A DNA stretch of 64,000 bases from Cristatella mucedo (lineage: Eukaryota; Bryozoa; Phylactolaemata; Cristatellidae). Made by a program: the position numbers and the translations under genes. Under the pieces are notes generated by a model that was given only the letters and a program-made list of their open reading frames with translations, had not been told where the DNA came from and searched no databases. Shown one piece after another: positions 55,682-64,000 of the stretch; position 1 is the stretch's first letter, and each line of letters starts with the position of its first letter. The stretch covers positions 1,181,001 to 1,245,000 of the forward strand of contig WPIO01000107.1 of the NCBI GenBank assembly GCA_009760855.2, in the 5' to 3' direction.

Positions 55682-58260
55682 TGGTCGCACATTAGCATCA
55701 CCTATTAGAAGAGCAAGCCTTTTAGTCCAGCTACACGCTTAGGGTGTCCTATGAGCAGCAGTTCGGTTTCATCATCATTTTATTTCAGGAAGCCTTCCAA
55801 CATCCAGGATCGAATATCGGCAAGGCAAGCATTCAGTTTCTCAGTTTCTGCAGCAGATTCAGACGTTTGAATGACAAATATAACTGAGTATCGTCAGCAT
55901 AGAAGTGATATCCTATTCCATGGGCCTTAATCACTTTTCCCAGAGGTTGTGTATAAATGGAGAACAGCAATGGGACCAAGTACAGACCCTTGAGGGACTC
56001 CACAGGTGACCCTTCTCAAGTCTGAGACCTGACCTCCACACGACACGGATTGAACACGATCAGACAAGTATGATTTAAACCACGCCAGCGCTTCGTCTGC
56101 CAGACCGATCGTTGTTCTCAATCGTTCAAGCAGAACTTCGTGATCAATGGTGTCGAAGGCAGCAGACAGATCTAGCAGAGCTAAGGCAGTGACATTCCCG
56201 CCGTCTTTGCCACGTAGAATGTCATTGTTAACACGAGGAGAGCAGTTTCAGTAGAGTGCTGCCTCTTGAAACCTGATTGAAATGTTTCTGACATTCCATT
56301 GTTTTCAATATGTTCAACTAGCTGCTTAGCAACAATTTTTTCAAGAATCTTTGATAAGAACGGAAGAAGGGAAACTGGACGATAGTTTGCTAGGACCTCT
56401 GTGTCTAATCCAGGCTTTTTAAGAATAGGTCTAACGATTGCCGATTTGAAGGACTTGGGACGACCCCTTTTCCCAAAGAAGCATTAAAAATCTTGGTTAT
56501 GGCAGGGCTAAGTTGGTCTGCAAGTGAAGACCACAGAGATGAAGGTATAGGGTCTTCAGGAGACGAGCTCTTTTTGCTAGACCTTATTAGGGCAGCCACA
56601 TCAGAGGCAGAAACATCAGAGAACCTTTTAAGAAAGGTCACAGGTTGAGGAATGGCGATTGCTTTGGTCGGATGGGGCTTAATGGAGGCACAAATGTGCA
56701 CAGTTTTTTTCAGTAAAGAAGGCTGAAAACTTTTTGGCTGAGCCCTTAATATCTGGGGAGTCAGACCTCACAGCATTGGCCAGTAAAGGGCTTACTGTTT
56801 TATAAATCTGTTTAGTGTCCGACTGGCAGGAATTCAGTTTTCTAATGAAAAAAGAAGCCCTGGCTTTTTTAAGCGTTCGGGTGTAAACTCGAAGGAAGTC
56901 TTTAAAATTGACTAGGTCTGCCTCAGACCCCGATTTCTTGAAACGACGTTCAAGCCTGAGCTTAACCCGGTGCATCTTTAGGAGTTACTTTGTAAATTGA
57001 AAGGAATCTCCACGACTTTGAACACGGATAGAATGAACGGGAGCATGCTTGTCAAGAGCACTCCCGAGTGTCATGTTCATAGCATCAGTGAGGGTATTGA
57101 GGCTGCCGGTCGAGTCTGAATGCAGACCCAGAAGACCTGCATCACAAACAGATTTCAAAAACTTGTCCATGTCAATGCTTTGTAAGTTACGTCGTTTGAC
57201 AAGTTCGCCATTACGCCTGTACGTACAAGGGAGCAGGAACAGTAAACGAGACCGAACAATGATCTGAGAGGGTCAGTGGGCACACCACAAAGTCAGTGGG
57301 GGAGGACATCCTTAGTGATCACGAGATCTAGAATGTGGCCACCGACGTGGATGCTACGATTGACGTGTTGGGCCAAACCAAAATTCTCCAGACAGTCAAG
57401 AAACGAGCGGACCTGGCTGTTGTTAGGGTTTTCAACGTGAATATTGAAGTCTCCTACAATCAGTAAAGGCCCGTCACACAAATATTTTAGCGAGGAACTC
57501 TGTAAACTCCTATGTAAACCAGTTTAGACCGCCAGAAGCGGCGGGTATATCACAACAGTGAGAGGCATTGTCTTTGATGAAGACCTGATTGCCACCGATT
57601 CAAACGATGGCCCATGCGAGAAACTGCACATTTTATAGCCAAACGATTCGCGAACAACAATTACAACCCCGCGACCAACCTTTGTCAGAACGCATGGACT
57701 GATAGAATGAGAACCCGGGTGGAGTGGTCTCAGAAATACAGCTACTGGAACAAGGCGTCATCCAAGTTTCGATAAGCAGAAATGCATCTAGCTTCTCCTG
57801 GACCACCTGATCGCGGATAAATAAATCCTTGGTTTTTTGCGATCAGACATTTAGTAGGCATAATTTAAGAGGCTGTCCAACAACTGGGCGACGGCGACGA
57901 AGTGGCTTGTATCTCCTCCATTTGCGTCCGGCGCGGCGGACGCGGGCCCTTCGAATTTGAATTGGACTTGGTAACGGCCGTCGGACAACGTTTTTCATCG
58001 TTCTGGGCTACGACGAGTGGGCTACTACCGCAACAAGTACTATTCAGCGCTTTAAATTTACGTGTCGTAGGTTTGATAGCCGAGCTGTTGACAGGGAGAA
58101 CGCAGGATACAAGACGGTTCTCACTGACCCGCCGGAGAAGGCCCGCCAGTTTGATATCGACTAATGGCGACATCGCACCTTATGCTAAGCAGGTCTTGTT
58201 TTATGTAGCATATCCAAGAACAGCTCATAAATAGTCACAGCGAAGCTAGCAGCGGAATAC
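55682..58260 (-). mobile_element. LINE-B long copy, part 2 (reverse transcriptase and endonuclease)
   Basis: It continues LINE-B on the minus strand. A reverse transcriptase core frame at 56121-55927 carries [10 protein letters not shown], with broken YADD sequence just below it. The [11 protein letters not shown] region is near 56330-56400, linker frames are 56975-56405 and 57170-56985, and the endonuclease (57481-57293) shows LLIVGDFNIHVE and GHILDLVIT. The endonuclease N-terminus is at about 57500-57860 (LLN...IRDQVVQEKLDAF). A basic, Ser/Pro-rich 5' segment reaches about 58173. It is frameshifted in many places but is the only copy reaching the LINE-B 5' region. Confidence 0.88.
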
Positions 58261-58364
58261 CTGAAGGTATTGCGGAGAAATCAAGTAAAGGTCCACGTCA
58301 TGCTAGGAGATGCCCGAGGCCGCTCTCTGCCACGGGGAGGAATGAAATTAACAATCTCCTCAAT

Positions 58365-59112
58365 TCTGTCTCGGCTTGATTTGTATAATAATAATAATAA
58401 AAATATTGCACTTGATAAAGCGCCCTCAGAGAACTTAATCTCTTTCTAGGTGCTTTACATTCGCTGCAAAGTATAATTCCCTTTTGGCTGGGCCTCCAAA
58501 TAAAACAGCTGGGCTACTACAGATGACTTTGAATATCGTTGCAAGGCTGGCTTGTAAGTCCCACAGATTTTACCGTATGTTTCCTTCGCTAAAAGAGGTA
58601 GGATGGCTGTCGCTTGATCAATGAATACAGTGCAAAGTTCTCAAGCCGACCTAGAATTTCAGCTTCGACTTGGCTCAGCCGTACCTAGTTGAACTGCTGT
58701 ACAAGTTTCAGCCTCCTCCTATCCGCAGGTCTTGTATGGACAATAAATTAGCAGTTCAATTTCTCCACTAATGACCCTTGGCGACAGGAGTTGTAGCTCT
58801 ACAGTTCCTAGGCTGTCGAGCTCACTTCCACAATTAATTCGTAGGCAACGAAAATTATTCTCCTGCTGCCGACTATCGCTCATTCTTTTCAGCAGTCCTG
58901 AGCGCTACTTCTACCCTACTTACTACCTCAACTGCTCTCCTGACTCTGCTATGCATCCCACTTTCTCTTTAGTGCACGCGAGATAAAGTCTGTTGGCTAC
59001 CGAATGCGAACGAAAGCCGCTTAGGCTGTGAGTGAGCTACACAAACTCTTCTGCGTAACACCCACCTAGTCTTTGTGACTTTGTGGAGTTGCAGACGGAG
59101 ATCCATCCTAAA
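58365..59112 (+). mobile_element. LINE-B 3' fragment interrupted by a LINE-A tail
   Basis: ATTCTGTCTCGGCTTGATTT leads into 58383-58476 (LINE-A tail), after which TATAATTCCCTTTTGGCTGG resumes the LINE-B SRLDYCNSLLAGLP stretch. It ends with GACTTTGTGGAGTTGCAGAC near 59105. Confidence 0.85.
58383..58476 (-). repeat. 94-bp LINE-A tail inside LINE-B
   Basis: Only the stem-loop, a few 3' UTR bases and the AAT tail are present. GTATAAT is repeated at both borders, as expected for a target-site duplication. Confidence 0.85.
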
Positions 59113-59116
59113 TGGA

Positions 59117-59331
59117 TGTGCTTACGCATGCTGACACTGTGCATGCTACCGCTAACCATACATGCATGCTGACCCTGTGCGTGTCTACCCTAACCAAGTT
59201 ATTCTTGTTGTTTATTGAGCATGCTACCAATAACCATTTGATCGTGCTTCCGGTGCAGCAAATTTAAAGCGCATAGAAAGAGATTAAGTTCTCTGACAGC
59301 GCTATATGAAGTGTAAGATTATTATTATTAA
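59117..59331 (+). mobile_element. LINE-A 3' UTR fragment
   Basis: From ATGTGCTTACGCATGCTGAC to the stem-loop (about 59266-59306) and ATTATTATTA. Confidence 0.85.
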
Positions 59332-59424
59332 AGTTTGTCTTTGGAATCTTCTTTCAATGTTGAATAAACCATATTAATTACACCTATATTTAAACCTCAT
59401 ACCTTGCTAGTACATTTTAACGAG

Positions 59425-60500
59425 GTTGTTAATCATTTAACCGACTCAGCGTTGCCTTATGCGAATAAAAACCTAATTAGGAATGCAGACTTAGGTAAGA
59501 TTTTTCTTGTTTGCTCAATTTTACTGCAGCTTTTGATAATATTGATCACTAGCTCCTTCTTGAGCGCTTCTCATCTCACCTGGGCATCACTGGCGCTGCA
59601 TTGCAATGGTTTGCGTCCCATCTTACAGTGAGACTCTAGAGCACTAATGTAGATGGACTCACATCATGTGAAGTAACTCTAAAGCTTAGGGTACGTCAGG
59701 GCTCTGTGCTCGATCGGTTCTTTCAATAACTTATACTTTACCTCTTTCCGATACGATTGCCAGGCACAATCACTCTTTTGCCTCTATGCAGACGACACTC
59801 TTTTGTAAATTTTCTTTGATTCCTCCTGCCCTCGATTACGTTTACTTCTCTCAGATCCCTTGTGCCTATATGGATAGCATCCCACAGGGATGGCAACAAA
59901 CTTTCTTAAATTGAATGATGGGAAAACCAACTAACTGCTTATGTATAGGTGAACCAAACATATAAAAATACCAAATACCTTTTGTCACTCACTTTTAGGT
60001 CGCGTCATTGTTTGGTTCCAGCCTACCCATTAGATCTACTCCCCCACCAGGCCAAGCATCGTAACAGCCGCTTTCGGAATTCAAAAGTCTACCAATACCT
60101 CGTACAAACCTCAATTCCTTTGGAGACCGTGCGTTTATTTCGTATGCTCCTAAAGCCTGGAACGTCCTCCCGACTTGTGTCAGAACATCCCCTGACTTGA
60201 CCACATTTAAAAACACTTAAAAACACCTATTTAGAACAGCATTTAGTGAGTCTCTGTGATTCGTCCTTCATGTGCTTATGGGTGCTGACACTGTGCATGT
60301 TGCCACTAACCACATTTGCATGCTGAGCTTGTGCATGTCACCCCTAACTATTTTATTCATGTTGTTAATCAAGCGTGATATTACACACCATTCAATCTCG
60401 TTTCCCTTTGCAGCAAATTTAAAGCGCCTAGAAAGAGATTGAGTTCTCTGAGGGCGCTTTATCAAGCGCATTCTTTGTATTATTATTATTATTAATATTA
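59425..60500 (+). mobile_element. LINE-A with internal deletion
   Basis: From the HSTESALL-equivalent region through a degraded DLSAAFD and a mutated YADD box (YADDTLL-like near 59795) to about 59945. It then jumps to the VLSLTFRS..HC region and runs to the 3' UTR, stem-loop (about 60420-60462) and (ATT)n tail. Confidence 0.82.
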
Positions 60501-60509
60501 TTAACGCTC

Positions 60510-61150
60510 ACAGTCGGCTCTGTCAGAATATGTCCTGTTGAACTTGCATGAAATATACGCCTCCTGTTCCTGCACCAAAGTGACCTTTCATTAGGCAACA
60601 GCCTTTCCTCCTCAGTACAGTGCTACGACGTTCAGCTACATAAGATTGCTAAAATTTGGGCTCTTTTAGATATTTATAGCACGCCTAAATTGGTCCACAC
60701 ATTTGTGACATCCTGTCCTCACTTCAGTAACTCTCCGCTGGCTGGTCTGTGGACCTGTGCACCCAGGTGGTCACAGCTGCTGCAAAACTCCACAGCTAGG
60801 CTGGTCTGTCGCGAGAATCTCATTTGCCACATTACACAACTTCTCGCCGACATGAGCTGGCTCCCAGTCAAGCAAAGCATCGACTCCAAGGTTATCCCTC
60901 TCACTTTTAGGTCCCTTCATTCTATATCTTCAGCCTACTTCCCAGATCTACTCTCTCACGAGGCTAAGCATCATACCACCTGCTTTTTGGAATCTAACAG
61001 TTTACCAATACCTCGTACGGACTTAAAATCCTTTGGAGCAGTGCCTTCAGTTCGTATGCTCCCATAGCCTTGAGCACACTGCCGAATTGCGTCACGACAT
61101 ACCCTGACTTGACCACATTTACAAAGAAACTAATAGTGCATCTATTCGTG
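60510..61150 (+). mobile_element. LINE-A fragment without tail
   Basis: Plus strand from the ISPVESARN-equivalent region to the end of the coding region. The frame 60690-61067 is open with LVCRENLICHITQLLADMSW and LLSHEAKHHTT. Confidence 0.82.
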
Positions 61151-62631
61151 CTGGCACTGCGGCAGTTTGATCGATATAGGCAATAATTTTTGTGGTCGCA
61201 CTGCTTTATTGAATTTTCTTCGCTCACACTTCTTGGGAATTTTTTTTAAACTTGACAGGACTTTGTGATTTTAGCTCGTAGTTCATTAGGTAACGAAATT
61301 TTCTGAGAATTTAGAGATTTCATATTTATACCATTACAGTTTCAAACCTGGTAGGTGCGAAAAACTTGTGAATAGAAACGGACAAACAATATATATGAAG
61401 TTACTGCCACTATCTCTACATAGAGACACGCGGTTACCTCTGGACATACGTACCATCTTACACAAATATAGGAGTCTTTTTTTCTAGAAACCCCAATTGG
61501 GCGGTCCATTTGACGTGTAGAAGAGTCTGTGATGACTGTTTAGTGTAGCTCATAGTCTGGAACCAAATCAAAGTAACATTTCTTAGCAAAAAACCTTTGA
61601 GTCACTGATATGAATAACCAATATTGCGTCGCCATATCATATAACTCAAGCGGATCGTCCATTGAAGGCCAATTATTGTGGCACATGCAAATTAATTCAG
61701 CTTACAAAGTGCGAAGAAAACTGTTTGCAGCTTACCCCTTGTTTTCTCTAAAGATCGTTTATGCGACAAATGGAGGCAACCAGAGGCAACCAGAGGGCGT
61801 AGAGGGGGCTGGAGGCAGAGGGGGATAGAGTAGAGGGGGCAGGAGGCACATTTCGCCGGGCGCTAAGTGGTCGCCAGAAGGAAGCTGGAGTGTGCATCTT
61901 TTTCTAAACTTTGCATCTGAGAATTCAATTCCTGACTTCAAATGAGTCTTTGCTTCAATAGACTCGACTACTGCTGGCTGAGCTAACTAAGCACATTGAC
62001 AGACTTAGGCCATGTTGTAGCCTAAAGCCCTGGCGGCAGACACACGAAACACCGAGGGGGTCTTCAATCACCGCCTATTCGGCTTGCTTTCGCAGAGCTG
62101 CAAGCAGATGGCCGTTCACCCCTCATTCGCCCATCTTTCAAGTTCCAGGTGCCCTTCCCGCCTGCTCGCCCCCATCCTGCCTACCTAAGGCATCGTGTCA
62201 AGAGCTAGCCCGGCCAGTGCCGCTGGTCAAGAGCGAACCAGCGCGCCTTGGCGTAACACCGATATGAGTAGACTTTTGCACGATATTGCGTGATGATGAC
62301 ATAGTGTGTGTGACAGTCGACCCTGCTGCACTATAAAGCCTGTGCCTGACAGCACTATCGCTCTCCTGAAGCAACAGTCAGCCGATTGGCGAGAGACTGG
62401 CCCTGAGCGTGAGCTGTTGCTTAGGGCCTTTACTAATACGGTCTTGTTGCTAGCCCTGCGAGCAGATTATCAAGTGCAGCGTACTTATTATTGGCATACT
62501 GCCAGCTTCAGGTCTCTACATATTGCATGTGTTGTGCCGCTACCCGAACTAGCGGCGGCTGCATGGTCATAGTATCATTCCCGTGATGTTCATCCTGAGG
62601 CGTAAAAGGCGGTGCGGCCAAGGAAACCGGA
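61151..62631. other. nothing recognised; G-rich stretch and one open frame
   Basis: 61770-61860 is G-rich on plus, with repeated GAGGCAACCA and GAGGGGGC-type units that could form G-quadruplexes. A frame at 62306-62572 (88 codons) shows no domain. No splice-supported exon seen. Confidence 0.35.
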
Positions 62632-62968
62632 CCAGGCTAGCTATCAGATTTACTCCCCCGCCAGGCTAAGCCTCGCACAACCCACTTTTCGGAATCTAAT
62701 ATCGTTTACTGGAATTCGCTTCCGACGGGCGTCACGACATCCCCTGACTTGACATTTGTAAACAAGCTAAGAAAGCATTTAATTACCACAACATTTAGTG
62801 GGTCCATGCGATTCGTTCTTTGTGTTCTTATGGGTGCTGGCACAGTGCATGCTGCCACTAACCACATTTTCTTTCTTACCGTGTGCATCACCTCTTACCA
62901 TGTTATGCTTGTTGTCATTGAGTAAGTGACCACTTATCATTTGGTTATGCTTCCTTAGTGGCAAAAGT
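62632..62968 (+). mobile_element. LINE-A 3' relic
   Basis: From CAGATTTACTCCCCCGCCAG through the 3' UTR, with a deletion in the NSLEIPRTN-SFGDRAF region. It ends against a SINE1. Confidence 0.8.
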
Positions 62969-62969
62969 A

Positions 62970-63095
62970 ATAATCCAGCTGATTAAACAGAATATTGTTG
63001 TATAGCGACAGAATAGCCTTTACGGCTATCACCCCCCCCCCCCCGCTTGCAGTGGCGATAAAGAAACGCCCACTGCAGGAATCGAACCCAAGATT
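62970..63095 (-). mobile_element. SINE1 copy, head truncated
   Basis: Minus strand: terminal AATCAGCTGGA, body with a C14 expansion on plus (about 63033-63046), and B box (complement of GGAATCGAACCC). The A-box part is missing where hAT-like sequence starts. Confidence 0.85.
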
Positions 63096-63104
63096 ACCGA
63101 TCAT

Positions 63105-63725
63105 TACTTTAATTGGAAAAAGGGTTTAGCCAGTGAAGGAAACCTGAAAAACTACTTGCCCATGAAAACAGCCGCTCTCATCGGCGGAATTTCCCCACAC
63201 GGAAATTAACACAGGAGGCTTCGCTGTGGAAGCGGATTCAACACTGCTGTTGATGCACCAATCTTACCGGAGAAACAACGATGGTAAGAAGTCCTAAGGA
63301 GATTTCTCAGCTGCCTCTCAAGTTCTTAGTTTCTTAAAATCTGGAATTGCCTGGTCACCAAGAGAGTGTGGGACTGGCTTGTGAGAAAAACTTCAGAAAC
63401 TTCGTGGGACTTCTTCATATTCTAACTCGGTACAATCCTCTTCTGCCATTACACCTGGACCACGCTAGAACGAGTCCAAAGTTGGTCTCTTACCTCTCTC
63501 CTTAAACCCAAAATTAGTTCCTTAATATACTTGCACCCACAGCCAGGGGCAAGCTACTGTGCAATATACGGCAAAACAGGTACTACGGAGTTTTGTTTGA
63601 CTCAACTCCTGATCTGGCACACCATAAGCTGGTTTCTGAGGTCGTTAGCTATGTCAATGTAGATTTTGAAAACTAAACAGTCATCATCAAAGAGTCTTCC
63701 CTTTCTTTCCTATTTACGCCAAACA
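63105..63725 (+). pseudogene. hAT-type DUF4371 transposase-derived fragment
   Basis: Plus strand, several frames. HYFNWKKGLASEG resembles the zinc-finger-to-DUF4371 linker (F..W..g). Then come LKFLVS, NLELPGHQESVG, KNFRNFVGLLHILTRYNP, HLDHARTSPK-VSYLSP, GVLFDSTPDLAHHK and VVSYVNVDFEN. The order GH..S, NF..L, YdP.L..HL, YLS and LFDSTPD is characteristic of DUF4371 in TTF-zinc-finger/HAT-dimerisation (ZMYM6/hAT-like) proteins. There are stops and frameshifts and no C-terminal dimerisation domain in view, so it is a relic. Confidence 0.82.
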
Positions 63726-63930
63726 TGCTGCAGCAATTGAGGGTCTCATCTTTGAAAAAACTGTGTCGTATGTGCGTGCTGATCACCAGGCCGTGTCTTT
63801 GCTAGACACATCAGCGGAGACAGTTCGGACGGCCCTGTTAAAACATTTCTATTCGTATTTTTATGCCGTGCTTTCTGCACTCTGACCAGGGCAGCAATTT
63901 CGAGAGGGGGAGTAATAACCAAGCTCTGCA
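63726..63930 (+). pseudogene. retroviral-type integrase core fragment
   Basis: Joined directly to the DUF4371 relic. The reading DHQAVSLLDTSAETVRTALL followed by SDQGSNFE matches the segment around the second catalytic Asp of Ty3-like integrases (HQA..la..lv......G.P..lhSDqG.nFe). One in-frame stop lies just before SDQG. No LTR or polymerase is in the window, so the element class is inferred. Confidence 0.65.
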
Positions 63931-64000
63931 ATATGTATATATGTTGTGCAATATATATGTGCAATATGCTTTCGGCATACGCAAGACGCTGACGACGCCT
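63931..64000. other. right edge, TATATG-rich
   Basis: Short TATATGT-containing sequence. Nothing further visible. Confidence 0.4.

Overview
The window looks like repeat-rich intronic or intergenic DNA from an invertebrate animal. The evidence is split genes with GT-AG splice sites and long introns, an AT-leaning base composition, non-LTR retrotransposons with microsatellite tails, tRNA-derived SINEs, a Ty1/copia element and a hAT-type fragment. There are no prokaryotic operons, rRNA genes or CRISPR arrays. I cannot fix the phylum from sequence alone. All element family names below (LINE-A, LINE-B, SINE1, SINE2) are working labels of mine. || Host genes are sparse, and most of those seen are on the minus strand. 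Gene B starts at 9817 with a signal peptide and an N-terminal PAN/apple-like cysteine motif. Its next exons, which match in phase, lie about 7 kb away at 2700-2612 and 2499-2433. Upstream on the same strand, phase-compatible exons at 48590-48484, 47401-47336 and 36871-36701, plus a less certain one at 23653-23524, look like one extracellular protein (gene A) with a possible SEA-like domain. Two plus-strand candidate terminal exons (22092-22360 and 45860-45973, the latter with AATAAA just after the stop) are weaker. || The rest is dominated by two L2/CR1-like LINE families. LINE-A ends in a conserved 3' stem-loop followed by (ATT)n. LINE-B ends in (ACATT)n. The best LINE-A copy (4480-7092, minus) keeps a 600-codon reading frame with an intact YADD reverse transcriptase, broken from its endonuclease by a G10 tract. 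LINE-B is longest at 53701-58260 (minus). The families have jumped into each other in both directions. || Three places stand out. (1) 29812-34118 is a four-level nest: SINE1 inside LINE-B inside a degraded Ty1/copia element (LTRs 30507-30918 and 33420-33828) inside LINE-A. (2) 15845-19120 is a three-level nest: LINE-B minus inside LINE-B plus inside LINE-A plus. (3) 43264-44298 is a compound insertion with about 65-bp imperfect terminal inverted repeats rich in GGACATTTCC-like units. It carries a 170-bp (TA)n tract, a GC-rich core and about 315 bp of degenerate CCCTAAA (plant-type telomere-like) repeats, and sits inside an old LINE-A. SINE2 shares the 3' stem-loop of LINE-A, which points to a LINE/SINE mobilisation partnership. 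|| The right end (63105-63930) joins a hAT-type DUF4371 fragment to a retroviral-type integrase fragment. Long stretches (about 9.8-11.3, 21-23.5, 38.4-40.4, 45.2-48.1 and 61.2-62.6 kb) show no gene or repeat I can name.
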